From Rhizophagus sp. LPA8_4_AMF (Eukaryota; Glomeromycota; Glomeromycetes; Glomerales; Glomeraceae), in NCBI GenBank assembly GCA_021464525.1, contig JADRCO010000050.1:1-63025 (forward strand): a stretch of DNA of 63,025 nucleotides. The letters are read 5' to 3'. Position numbers and translations under genes: made by a program. Shown piece after piece: positions 27,521 through 38,991 of this stretch (position 1 is its first letter; every line of letters starts with the position of its first letter). Below the pieces are notes generated by a model. The model ran no database searches. It was not told the origin of the DNA and saw only the letters and a program-made list of their open reading frames with translations.

Positions 27521-27936
27521 TTACACCAAGGCACGTGCCGAGGGCCGAGCTTGTCCGCGGCGTGACCAGATTTGGAGATGTATTGGTGCATCTTGCGCGA
27601 GAATTATTAAATAGAGACCGCAGATTTCGCCGAAGGAAGGTTTTATCCCACTTGTGGATATAGTACGGAGGGGATTAATCTGTCTCAATAATTTAAAATT
27701 ACCGGCCTAGATAGATTATAATTAGTTTAGTGTAGCACTGGCTAGGGTTTTTTTTAGCGATCTTGCTTTTTCCCAGTTTTAATCTAAGTAGTTGTATAGA
27801 TTTTTTTCACGTATATAATATTCTTTACATATTGTGGGGTTAGTTATAGTGCATCAGTGGATACGACTTTATTTATTGTTGTCCTATAATAAATATAATA
27901 AAGAAATGCGTTACTAAACTAACAAAAAAAAAAATT
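27521..27936 (+). mobile_element. Poly(A)-tailed retroposon, 416 bp, with 15-bp target duplication
   Basis: The 15-mer TAATAATAAAGAATC is present at 27506-27520 and again at 27937-27951. Between them lies a unit whose head is far richer in G+C than its surroundings (GGCACGTGCCGAGGGCC region, 27531-27600) and which ends in AATAAA-like signals and an A-run (about 27923-27934). A long, variable-type duplication plus a 3' A-tail is the signature of L1/SINE-style retrotransposition. I see no tRNA A/B boxes and no reading frame, so the source may be a SINE, a 5'-truncated LINE or a processed non-coding RNA. The left duplication includes the stop codon of the kinase gene. Confidence 0.75.
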
Positions 27937-27951
27937 TAATAATAAAGAATC

Positions 27952-28952
27952 ATCAATTTTCAATTTAAATTGGATTCTTCTTTTTGTATAAATAATCAAT
28001 AAAATTATTGTTTAAAATTCAATTATCAGTTTTGTCCATTTTATGATTCAGTCTTATAATTCAGTCTTTTATTTCAGTTATTACTCCAAATTGACGGTTT
28101 ACGAAAACTTATTTCATCAACTTGAGAATTGGGGCGTAAGGCGACAAATTTCAATATGATTTTAACGTAAAAGAAACTGTGAAAGTATATTATAGTCAAA
28201 CGGATCAAGATTAATTAGAAACCTTTTAAATATTAAAATATTAAATAATGAACCGCTAGATACTTTGGCACCATCATTCATCACCCATATACTGAGGACA
28301 TCGACCGATCTTATTCAATATGAATTTGTGGCGCAGATTTTTTATCATATTATTTTCTGAGCGTGGGAAATGCACAAATATTTATACAGATATTTAAAGT
28401 CATATCAATGAAAAATTTGAACCCGTTGTATTTAATAACATACATTTATCTCTATCATATTTAAATTAAAAGGAAAAATGTCCTCAGGCACAATAAATTA
28501 ATATAAGATAATCGCGTAGCACTTACGATAGAAACGTAATTTTTACGTGATAAAAATAAGATATGTTGAAATATATAATACGTTTGGGATATTTTCTTTA
28601 GTTACAAATTCATTAAGGTCTGGAACGTCTGGAAACCATCCGAAAATATACATTTTGACACATTTTCTATATGAACTTTTGAGAATTGTTATCTAGAATC
28701 ATGTAAGTAAAAAACGTATTAAAGGATTTAAAATCTATAAAATTCACTTAAAATGCCAACAAACAAAACCTAGTGAAATTTCAGTTACAAACAAAACAAA
28801 TTGTATTAATGTTAAATTTAATTTTTAGCATGCTAAAATATTATTTACATTTCAGAAAGTATATAAAATTTTTTATTATATAGTATATAAAAATAATTAT
28901 AAAATAATACCCTTTTTACAAAACTATTCTAACATTATAAAATAGCCATAAA
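27952..28952. other. Intergenic region between convergent kinase genes
   Basis: AT-rich sequence with no coding signal seen. It contains the 3' flanks of both neighbouring kinase genes. Confidence 0.5.
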
Positions 28953-31253
28953 TTAATTTGCTAGTCTCTCTAATTTCTCTTTAGCAATTTGATATCCTTG
29001 TTCGGCAGATTTTTCATACCAATGAATCGCTTGACGAATATCTCTTTCTGTTCCATCTCCATCTTCATACATAATAGCGAGACTACATTGAGCTTCCTTA
29101 TTTCCTAAATTTGCTGCCTTTTGGTATAGCTCGAATGCTTTTTGTTTATTACTAATAGTTCCAATTCCATATTCATAACAATAACCTAATATACGTATCC
29201 CACCTGAATGTTCTGCTTCCGCCGATTTTTCAGAATATTCAAAAGCTTTATTATGATCTTTATTAACACCATCTCCATATAAATACATATCAGCAAGATT
29301 GTATTGAGAACTGCTATGTCCTAAATTTGCCGCTTTTTGATATAATTCAAATGCTTTATTTATATTTATTTCAGTTCCAATTCCTTGATCATAACAATAT
29401 CCTAACCTACTTATTCCTCCTGAATAACCCTTTTCTGCCAATTCTTTCGATAATTCAAAAGCTTTATCGTAATTTTTATATTCATCATCCTCGTAGGTAT
29501 ATATATTAATGAGTTCGTGTTGAGCTGCACTATTATTTAATTTTGTTGCTTCTTGATACAATTCGAATGCTTTTCTTTTATCAGTGTTAGTTTCAATACC
29601 ATGATATTTAAAATATCCAAGTAAAAAAATGTTATTTGGATTAATTTGATTATTTGAAAGCCAATTATATAATTCTTGTGAATTGTGATTATTAACATAA
29701 TCGATAATATGTTGCTTTCTTATATTTCTCTCTTTTCCTTCATTTATCTCCTTTAAATAATGATTAATTAATTCGTCGACTACAATTCTTAATTCCTCTT
29801 CAAATATGTTTTCATTGATATCCATTGATGTAGTTGGAGATGTGGTTTCCTTAAGATCCATTTTATGAAAATTATTAATAAATTGAGATAATTCTCCATG
29901 CACTGAATCAGTAGTATTTGGTATATCATCATTAACTTGTTGTTCGTTTTGTAATTTAGGATTTAATTTATCTGTTTGATCATTCTCCGTTGTTGTATTT
30001 AAATTTTCAATAATTGTTTTTAATTTAACAACTACCTGACCTATAGTTGGTCTATTATCGGGGACACCATTCCAACATTCTAAAAAAAAAAAAAAATTCA
30101 CATAAGACCTAATTTTATAATACTATGATAATTTATAAATTGAAATCGTTTATATTTACCAGTATAAAGATTAGAATAATCAATAGGAGTGTCCGGAACA
30201 ATTGTTTCTCTATAACCTTGCGATATTTGTATAAATAAAGAAACATCATATGATTCATCTTTAAATGGTGGGTGACCGCTTGAAATTTCCCATAAAAGTA
30301 CTCCAATACTGTAAACATCGCTCATTTTATTTAAAGAATATTTTGGATTAGACAATCTCTCTGGATCAATATAAGGAATTATGCCAAAGAAACTTGAATT
30401 TGTTGAATGTGCTCTTGATACTTCATCAATTCTCCTTGATAATCCAAAATCTGCTAATTTAATGTTACCTTGATCTATTAATATATTACCAGAATGCTAA
30501 TTTATAAAATAAAATCAAATTTCAAAAAAATGAATTTCGAATATATGTGGTGCATTTCAATTTTAGAAATAAATAATTAATAAAATTACCAAATCACGGT
30601 GAACTATGTCTGATTCATGTAAGCATGATACGGCGTCAGCTAATTGATATGCAAATCTGTATACATTTTCCCAAGTAAGTTTTGTATTTTTTTTCAAGTA
30701 TGTTCGAAGAGTATCACCATTGGCATACTCCATTACTAATAAATATTTTTTGAATTGACCATTTTGACTTACTCCTATTTAAAAAAAAAAAGTAAGAAAA
30801 ATAATATAATAATATCATTAATAAATTCAGGGTAAAAAATCTATATAATTAAGTATTAAAAAAATTTTTTTTTTTTTCATACCTTTGGTTGTAATTCCAA
30901 AAAAACTAATAATATTATTATGAAATTGAACGTCACGATGAATTTCAATCTAAAATTAAAAAAATTATTTAAATATATATATATATATATGAATATATAA
31001 ACAGAGAGATAAATAATATATTTTATATAATTACCTCCTTAACGACTTCTTTTATAGCTTTATTATCAAGGTTAGATAAAGATTTTAATGCGAAATATTG
31101 TTCCAAATTCTTCCAATTTGCTCGATAAACTTTTCCAAAGTTACCACATCCAATTTTTTGAATATCACGAAAATCTTCATATTTGTAGTATTTAATATGT
31201 TTCTTAGAAATTGCTTCTTCTATCCATTCATTTGAATCGTTAATAGTTTGCAT
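28953..31253 (-). CDS. TKL-like protein kinase with Sel1 repeats
   Basis: Exons 31253-31035, 30949-30883, 30774-30590, 30496-30160, 30079-28953; 644 residues with the same intron positions and phases as the other kinase genes here. I start at the ATG at 31253, whose context is stronger than the non-ATG codons upstream. Kinase: Gly loop IGCGNFGKV (34-42), Lys57, HRDLHSGN (Asp156 with the Asn retained), DFG at 173-175, SDVYSIGVLLWEI; all core catalytic residues are present, so it should be active. A low-complexity linker (about 290-430) leads to six Sel1-like repeats to the C-terminus. Probably a Ser/Thr signalling kinase whose Sel1 solenoid recruits partners (family inference). Convergent to the kinase gene ending at 27508. 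Confidence 0.87.
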
Positions 31254-33580
31254 TTTGAATAGCAATTAAGTAAAAAATCAAACAAGGAAGCATTTTATAA
31301 ACAATTTACGGTCGATCAATGTATGGAAGTGACAATTACATTGTCCTATATTGTAAGAACGCATTCTTTGTATCACGTTTCCACAGCATCGCGCCATATG
31401 ACTAAACATATTAGGCCAAGGTATTTTCATTGAGTTACATGATCATCTTCGATAAAAAAAAAGAGAAAAAAAAATATACTTTGAAATAAAGATATAATTC
31501 CGTAAATACAAATAAACAACGCGAAATCAAATACTTTTAATAGGATTATGTTATAAATGATAATTTCGTGCTGTTTGCATATATAAATTTAATATATTGT
31601 AGTTGATGCCTATTTTTATTTTTGTTTAGACTATATTTTTAAGAATTTAAAATTTTATCATTTGTTGTTAGGTGAATTAAATATTCGAAATCTGAGAGAA
31701 TGGTACAACTTTATGTGTGAGCACGGAAATAACGACTGTACGTCACTACATCAAGCATCATCTTAAAAATGATTTTTATTTTAATATTATTGATATTAGA
31801 ATCAATCGCCTTAGTTAAAGTTTTATCTTCATCTAAATTTTTAATATATATTTTTTTTGAAATTTCGCGTATAGTAATTGTTCTCCGGATGATTATGTCA
31901 ATTCCGCAGATCAGGTTGATATGGACCTACGAACCATTCCTTTTTCCTTTTATATATATGCCGATAACTATACCTATTTGTCACATGTCACGACTATCAC
32001 GTCCCAGTGAATAAAATTCGGAATGTGCTGACGCATAAATTCCTGTACATCTGGGAAAAAAAATATTTCAAATTACTCCGATTACACAGATCTGCGGCTT
32101 TAAATTCCCGCTATCAGACGACAAAGAATATTCTCTTATTATTATACGTTTTATTAGTCTTTTACATATATTTTAAACCGCTGGTAGGCTGCATTTTATC
32201 ATCCATGACTTATTTTTTTAAAAAAAAGAAAATAATTATCGCTGTGAGATTGGAATCGATTCTGAAAAAAATCGAAATTAATTGTAAAATCGATTCTCAA
32301 CAATTATTACGTATAGACAGGCTATAAACAGACTCATCTGGCTCTAAAGCAATTTTCAATGCACCCCTTATGATAATTTTGCTAAAATTAGAAACTGATT
32401 TGATGTGAATGATGTCAGGGCTGGCCGCCTATTAAAAAACAATCTTGAAAATTCCTAATTTGATTGTATGAAAATTTAGACTGGTTTTGTGCAACTAAGA
32501 ATTGAGTTATAGTATCTTATTAATCCATCCATAAATTTATGAAATAATATCACTTGATCCTTTCCGTTTGTAATCTAAGGGACTAGGTCGGTAAAGAAAA
32601 AAAAAAATAATGTACAGTCAACCTCCTTTATAGACACACCCCTCGGGACCAAAAAAAGGGTGTGATTATAAAAAAAGTTATATGTTGTGACTATAGAGGA
32701 GGTTTTTCTAATATGTTTATTAGTACATTGGGCCAAAATATGGTGTGCTTATAAAGGGGAATTTTATATGATGTGATTATACAGGAGGTGACTATATAGG
32801 GGGTCAACTGTACAGAAAATATTTTAGAAGTGTATTTGAAAATGCGTAAGATTCATAAATATCCAAAAATATCCAACTATAAACAGAAAGTATCTGCAGC
32901 TGACAGGTTTTGAGAAATGTGATAAAGTGATTAAATTAATAAATTCATGATCTATGCGGAACTTTGAACCGATTCAAAAATCAAAACACTTGGGTATCAT
33001 ACGAGGGAATGAACCCATTTTTAGTTAATAATGACACTAACAGTAACTATACGGAGGGAATAACCATCCTTTGGCTGAATAGAACTGTCTTGACTCTTGA
33101 CTGTTTTATTAGAAGAAACATGTTAAAATACCTTTTCTTTAAAGCGAATCGTCATCTTTCTCCTTTACTGTACGTGACATCTTCCGCAATCTTAACTAGT
33201 TATAAGTATCTTCCTCCATGTATCCTGATGCTTTTCAAGAAGGAAAACTATGAAGTAATTTATTTGATTTATTTATTGAAGATTAGTATAAATATTAATT
33301 CTTCAGCAGGGTTTTCATTAAAGTGGCCTATATAACGATGTACGTCATTTTTAAATACGATTAAATTTAGAATATCATTAATTTTGGCCGAAATTAAGAT
33401 CACTAATCGCGGTTTAAATAGAGATTCGGTCTGTACTGTATACAATTAAAACAATTAAAACGGTCTATCATTGCATGTATTAATTGTATTATGCAATATA
33501 TAGAAATTATATATAGCTAAATTTTATTATTATCAATATTTACTATTAATATGTGACTAGGATATTTAGTAAATAATTTA
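31254..33580. other. Intergenic region with a pogo-like MITE
   Basis: No gene I can support. The open frames at 31769-32014, 32007-32327 and 32964-33335 lack codon bias, domains or clean starts. The MITE at 32615-32810 is the only structured element seen. Confidence 0.5.
32615..32810. mobile_element. pogo/Tigger-like MITE, 196 bp, TA target duplication
   Basis: The ends are CAGTCAACCTCCTTTATAG and the complement of CAGTTGACCCCCTATATAG, and TA flanks both sides (32613-32614, 32811-32812). The CAGTNRACC...TATA end with CTCGGGACC just inside is the style of pogo/Tigger elements of the Tc1-mariner superfamily. The interior repeats short motifs such as TGTGATTATA and has no coding capacity, so it would depend on a transposase elsewhere. 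Confidence 0.75.
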
Positions 33581-33892
33581 TCAATTACAAACTAGCTGTT
33601 CGTCACCACATCCAATAACAATTTTGTTGAATTTAGAGCTTGGTAAACCATTGCTATGAGATGGACACCAATAACCAACATTTCTACTACCATAGCACAT
33701 CTTAACACAACATCCATCACCACTTGGACTTTCCCATCTGTAAGATTTAATGATAAAACCAGGTACAAAAGTTCCTCTTTGATGATAAGTTTTGGAAGTA
33801 CCATGATAGTTACTTTCTGACCATGCTTCAAAATGAAATGCTGATGCAAGATGAGCAATCAACAACACAAAAATAAACTTGTAAAGCATCAT
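33581..33892 (-). CDS. Cys-rich small secreted protein, beta/gamma-crystallin-like
   Basis: A single-exon 103-residue protein. Residues 1-18 form a clear signal peptide (MMLYKFIFVLLIAHLASA). The mature part has six Cys (61, 62, 66, 76, 95, 102), enough for three disulfides, and an aromatic/Gly pattern (FEAWSESNYHGTSKTY ... IKSYRW ... FNKIVIGC) that resembles a Greek-key beta/gamma-crystallin fold; that is a fold guess, not a demonstrated match. Size, secretion signal and Cys content fit the small secreted protein class that mycorrhizal fungi use as apoplastic or effector proteins. A TTTTTTTAG just before the ATG and GGTATTT about 70 bp further upstream suggest a 5'-UTR intron. Confidence 0.82.
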   Translation of the reverse strand: MMLYKFIFVLLIAHLASAFHFEAWSESNYHGTSKTYHQRGTFVPGFIIKSYRWESPSGDGCCVKMCYGSRNVGYWCPSHSNGLPSSKFNKIVIGCGDEQLVCN

Positions 33893-34678
33893 ACTACTAA
33901 AAAAACATATATTAATTTAATAAGAAAATTCACGTAAAACAAAGCAATAAATTATAAAACAAATACCTTTATCTAATTTTTATGATATTAACCAAAATAC
34001 TTTTGATTGTGTTAATAGAAAGGGTACAAATCAAATTTATAGAAAAAAGAAAATTATAAAAACAATAATTATAAGCTTTGCCTTAAAAGGCTAAAAATGG
34101 CTTATTAAGATAATATCATCATTGCTCTACGCTGTGTCATTCTATGTATTAAGTTGCAATCAATAAAATCGAAATATAATAAAGAGAAATTCAAGTACAT
34201 ATTAAATATGGTACAATTTATGTTACAAATGCACATTTTTTTTAGCTACCCTACTTTAATGTTTATTCGTTATTTGATTCAATTAAATATTTATTACATG
34301 ATTGAACTATAAAATTTTGTTAGAGTCCTAATTCATTCTTTTTACTCGACGTGGTCCATGTCACATGTAAAAGATAATAACCCAAAAAGAAAAAAAAATA
34401 ATTAGTTGCGAGAAAAAAACTTGTCATTGAAATTTTTGAACCGAATGGTTTATGTTATGATCGATAATTAGTTTTTTTTTAATTATGTACAGATAATTGT
34501 TTCAAATCACATGACATAAAGAAATTAAGACTGGTTATTATTAATAAATTTAAACTATCTCCTTTTTCTCGACGGATAATATACAGTAAAGTAATATTAC
34601 TATAATTATAAATATTAAGGTAGATACATTGTACGAATTATAATATATTAAGCATCTATTATTTGCACGTTGCTAATT
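33893..34678. other. Intergenic region
   Basis: Leader and promoter region of the secreted-protein gene, then the 3' flank of the HMG gene. A TATAAATTT motif on the minus strand at about 34031-34040 is a possible TATA element. Nothing else seen. Confidence 0.45.
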
Positions 34679-36650
34679 TTAATATGTCCGCCAATTCATT
34701 TGATGATGTTGAAGAATTGGATTTTGACGTTGACACATATCATACATGTCCATTTGATAAACCGAAGGTTGTTTATCGTTCACCATTGGTGGTTGCATTA
34801 CCTGTGGCATTTGATCATGTTGCATCTGATGAGAAGGCATAAATTGTGGCATACCTATGCCAGTGTTGTGAAGAGGTAACATTTCACGATAAGAATTCAT
34901 CGGCTGACTATACTGCATCTGATTATACTGCATCTGATTATACTGCATCTGGTTATACTGCATTTGATTATAACGCGTACTAGGTTGTAATGGCATTATC
35001 CGATGGTTGGTTTGAGTTGGGATAAAACTTGGAATTTGCCACGAAGGTTGCATCATGTGATGTTGAAACATCATCTGTTGCTGATGAAGTTGATACGGCA
35101 TTTGTTGCATTTGGTGAATTTGAGATGTTGGTGGTGGCATATAAGGTTGCACTGGAGGACAATTAGAAATCTCTGGCATATTCTGGATCTTCATGTCATG
35201 TGAACTATTACAGTTATTTGTATATAGTTTATGGTCGAATGGTTGCACGTGCGATGAAGCATAAGGCATAGGCTGTTGAAATGGCTGTTGACAAATTTGA
35301 TTTTGCTGAACTAGAGGCATCACTTCTTGCACTTGTGACCCTTCCTGCGAATTCATGAATTGATTTTTTTGTTGGTTTAAACATTGAGAATTCATCACTT
35401 TCGTGTTATATTGGCAATGTGGCTTGTTTTGCTGCGATGTTTGTAAATCGAATTGTATATCATTAGATTGTGAATTTAGTTGAGATTGCTGTAATGATTG
35501 AGAAGAATGTTGCATTGGCATAAAATTATTTTGTTCTCCACAAGGTAAGGGTATACACATATTATCATGAACAAGCTGCGGTTGCTGCGGTTGCTGCGGT
35601 TGTTGCGTTTGTTGCGGTCGTTGTGATGCGTCTATATTATCAACAGCTGCTCTCGTTGTTGGTTCTTTCGCTTGATAAATGCCCAATGGAGATTCGCTGG
35701 ATTTAATTTCACTCGGAACATCAGCTTCGACCGAATCTCTGCCCTGCGATATAATTTCATGTTGAGTCTCCAGATTTGCCTCAAATGGACCGAAAGAAAT
35801 TGGAGATCCGAGTAATGATTTAAAGTCTACAAATTGTTTGGATGAAATATCATGTGAAAAATCCAAATCCTTTTTTTCTTCATTATCGATATTCTTTTCC
35901 TGTAAGGGTTATAAGAAATTACCCTAAATACAATTTAATTACGACAACGACATTACTCATTAATACCAATTCCTTGAACTCGTTTATAGCTAGATTGTAT
36001 TCTTTGGTTTCATCTCGTGCCATTTTAATGTACGGCTTCAATAACATTAAAATTTATTAACTTCCTTTATTTAGAGAAAATTATGCCAAATGCTAGTTAC
36101 CTTTTTCTCTTCATCGCTTAATTCTTTCCATGCTTTCCCGAGTAATGAAGTTATCTCCCTTGAAAGTGCATCCGGATACTTTATTCTAAATTCATCTCTA
36201 ATGACATCACAATTTAAAATCTGTATTTCTTTTAAATAATATATTATAATTATACTGTCCTTACCTATTTGCTTTTGCAAAAACCATAAAAGGATTTTTC
36301 GGTTTCTTAAGTTTAATCACGTCTTTGACTCTAGCTTTCTTTGATTTACTATTTCTTTCTTCAGGTTTTTCTTTCTCTCCTTTCTCATTATTATTATTGT
36401 TATTAATTTTTCTTTTCCTTAAAATTTTCTTTGGTTGAGAATCTTCAGATTTATTGTTACGTGGAGTATCTTTGTTTTCTGCGCCATTACACGCAATATC
36501 GCTTCTTTTCTCTATAGGAATTATTTTTCCACGTGATGTCAATCCATTAGGCGCTGGAGTGTTATTCGTAGTAGAAGGTGGAGTTGGAGGTGGTTGCACT
36601 ATTATAGTTGACGATGGTGGAGAGGTTTTTTGTCTTTGTTGGTTTTGCAT
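34679..36650 (-). CDS. MATA-type HMG-box transcription factor with Gln/Met-rich tail
   Basis: Exons 36650-36265, 36197-36101, 36035-35967, 35899-34679; 590 residues, phases 2/0/0. The N-terminus is Pro/Ser/Asn-rich with a basic KKILRKRKI cluster. The HMG box (about residues 113-185) is split by two introns: KKPKNPFMVFAKANR, then DEFRIKYPDALSREITSLLGKAW, then PYIKMARDETKEY. The Phe/Pro/Trp/Tyr pattern is that of the MATA_HMG group, which bends DNA by minor-groove binding. The long C-terminal part is Gln-, Met- and Pro-rich, with a four-fold YNQMQ pentapeptide repeat coded by 15-bp units near 34905-34972, a likely activation or self-association domain. Rhizophagus genomes carry many MATA_HMG genes, so this need not be a mating-type locus; no other mating gene is nearby. 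It is divergent from the DUG3 gene. Confidence 0.85.
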
Positions 36651-37219
36651 TTGTGTGTGTTGATGGTTCCATTTTTTTTTTTCTCTGAATATTAAAAAAC
36701 GTGGGAAAAAGAATAAATAAAATGATCGTATGTATAAAGTTTATTTTGTAGATTAATAGATCATCTTAATTATTATTATTTATTATTTATGAATATTTCA
36801 TTTATGGTACTTCATAGTAACTCGGTATGTCATTTACCATGAAAGCATAAAAAAGTTTAGATTTCATTTTAAATTTCTATATAAGGCCAGAAATAGGCAA
36901 GTCGCTAATCATTGATTCACAGAGATCATTGGTATTGAAAATGCCAAATCATATGATCAACGGGATTTCCTTATATATACCATATATACCTTAAATATAT
37001 AACTTCATTTTTTAATAAAATTTCGCCATCGAAAATTTTTTTTTGTGCAAGAAAGAATTGTTTTTTTTATTGCACTTAGCCATGATAAACAATTAGCCTT
37101 ACTACCCTTATCAAGTGATTACATAGCCTTGAAATATATATATATATATATATAAAAAGCACCTAATAATGCTTTTTGATTTTCTTCCAAATTTTATTTT
37201 CGCGTAATCTAATTTTACC
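36651..37219. promoter_or_regulatory. Shared divergent promoter region between HMG-box gene and DUG3 gene
   Basis: 569 bp separate the two divergent starts. An alternating AT run (37134-37154) lies about 65 bp before the DUG3 ATG and could serve as its TATA region. Pyrimidine-rich sequence precedes the HMG start. No specific factor site is claimed. Confidence 0.4.
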
Positions 37220-38991
37220 ATGTGTAGATTTTTACTTTATAAAGGAAAAGGTTCAATTCAACTAGAGCATGTAAAGTATTGTTTTTAAACCGAGTTCCGT
37301 TAAGATTTCTTTTTTGTACGAATTATAATTATTATTATTCTTTTTAATAGTTGCTTACTCGGCCGGCCCATTCGATAATAAATCAATCATTTGATTGTAG
37401 ACTTAGAATAGATAAAAGACGCCCAATTAATGGTATGTATATGCCTCATTTTGATCCTTTTTTTTTAATATTATTATTTAATTCCTTTTTTTTTTTTTTT
37501 TTTTTTTTTAGGGGATGGATTTGGTGTAGGTAATGCATCACGTATGCATAAATATTTTCTTTGAAAATTTTTTAAATTAAAATAATTGTTTCTTTAGGAT
37601 GGTACGAATCAAATCCAGGTCCCGATAATACACCATGTATATTTGCATCAGTAACGCCGGCATGGAATAATCAAAATTTGGCAAGACTTGCCGAGAAAAT
37701 AAGGAGTCCTTTAGTGTTTGCTCATGTAAGAGCTTCAACTTCTGGAACCTTATCTGAAAACAATTGTAAGTTGTTTTTACTAGAAAGAGAGAGGAGAGAA
37801 AAAGATTATTCGTTTTAAATATATATTTTTTATTTAATAGGTCATCCATGGAAATATAATAGACTAATGTGGATGCATAATGGACATATACAAGATTTTA
37901 ATAAGGTTATTATTTTTTTTTTTTAGTAAAAAAATAATTAAGAATTATCATTTGCTTTATTTAATTTTTATTAAAAAAAAATTTATTGATTTTATTTTCA
38001 ATTATGTTATAGATTAAAAGAAAGTTACAGCAATCATTAAGCGATGAAATATTTTTATTTGTACAAGGAAATACGGATTCCGAGTGGGCATTTGCGTTGT
38101 TTCTTAATCAGGTATGGATATAATAAACGATAATTTAACTTAATTTTATTTGATCTAATTATAAATTTTATTACTTTTAGTTGAGCGATCCACAAGCTGA
38201 AAGATTTGATCATGAAACGCTGAAGAAAGCAATGTTAAAAACCATTGAACAGTTAAATATATGGGCTGAAGAAGCTGGAATTACAGAGGTAATAAAGATA
38301 TAGATTTTTTTTTTAAAAAATATCGTCGTTGAAATTGAATATTTTTTTTAATAATTACCTATCTCTTTTCTTTAAAAGCCATCACTTCTTAATTTTGCAG
38401 TCACAGACGGATGTTCCGTCGTATGTACTAGATATATTAATAGTAAGACTGAAGAGGCGGCTTCCTTATATTTTTCATCAGGTAATATTCAACATTTTAA
38501 ATTAATTTTTTTTTCTAAAAAAATTAATAACATACGAATATTATTCCTAAATTTAGGAACAAATTTTAAAGAATACAAACCTGGACATTATAGAATGGTA
38601 TGATTGATTTTATATCTTTAAGACGTTCTTTATAATTTATGTACTTTCAGATTACTCAGATTACTTATTAGATTTTTATTTATTCGCCATGAAGATCAAA
38701 GCAGATAAACGCGAAGATATTGTATTAGTTGCATCAGGTATCAAAATTATCTCAATTATTTTTTTTTTCACGTTTTACTGTCGATGATATATAAATTAAC
38801 CTCTTCTCTTCATTTTCAATTATTTAGAACCTCTAACATTTGAAAAAGCGGATTGGTTAATAATACCAACAAATACATGTTTTGTGATAACACCAAAATT
38901 TAACGTATTATTATGTCCTATAAAAGATCAATATTATAATAGTGATCGGATGAGAAAAAGACAAAGTATCGTACCACCCGCCGTATTGTAA
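37220..38991 (+). CDS. DUG3: Class II glutamine amidotransferase, Dug3-like subunit of glutathione degradation
   Basis: Eleven exons: 37220-37270, 37351-37432, 37512-37529, 37598-37765, 37841-37905, 38013-38111, 38181-38288, 38379-38481, 38557-38597, 38695-38737, 38828-38991; 313 residues, all phases consistent. The protein begins MCRFL, placing the catalytic Cys at position 2 as required for Ntn-type amidotransferases. It continues with TRPAHSIINQSFD, RRPINGDGFGVGWY, FAHVRAST and WMHNGHI, all typical of the Dug3/YafJ group. In yeast Dug3 works with the peptidase Dug2 to cleave the gamma-glutamyl bond of glutathione in the cytosol, independently of gamma-glutamyl transpeptidase (family knowledge). 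The third exon is only 18 nt and encodes the DGFGV core. Yeast Dug3 is somewhat longer (about 357 residues). No Dug2 gene is in this window. Confidence 0.9.

Noticed and set aside
27521-27600. G+C-rich head of the retroposon considered as a tRNA- or 5S-derived promoter
   Set aside because: I could not find A/B boxes or the internal 5S control elements, so a tRNA or 5S SINE head is not claimed.
32964-33335. 123-codon plus-strand frame
   Set aside because: No ATG at its start, no domain or repeat, and AT-driven residue composition.
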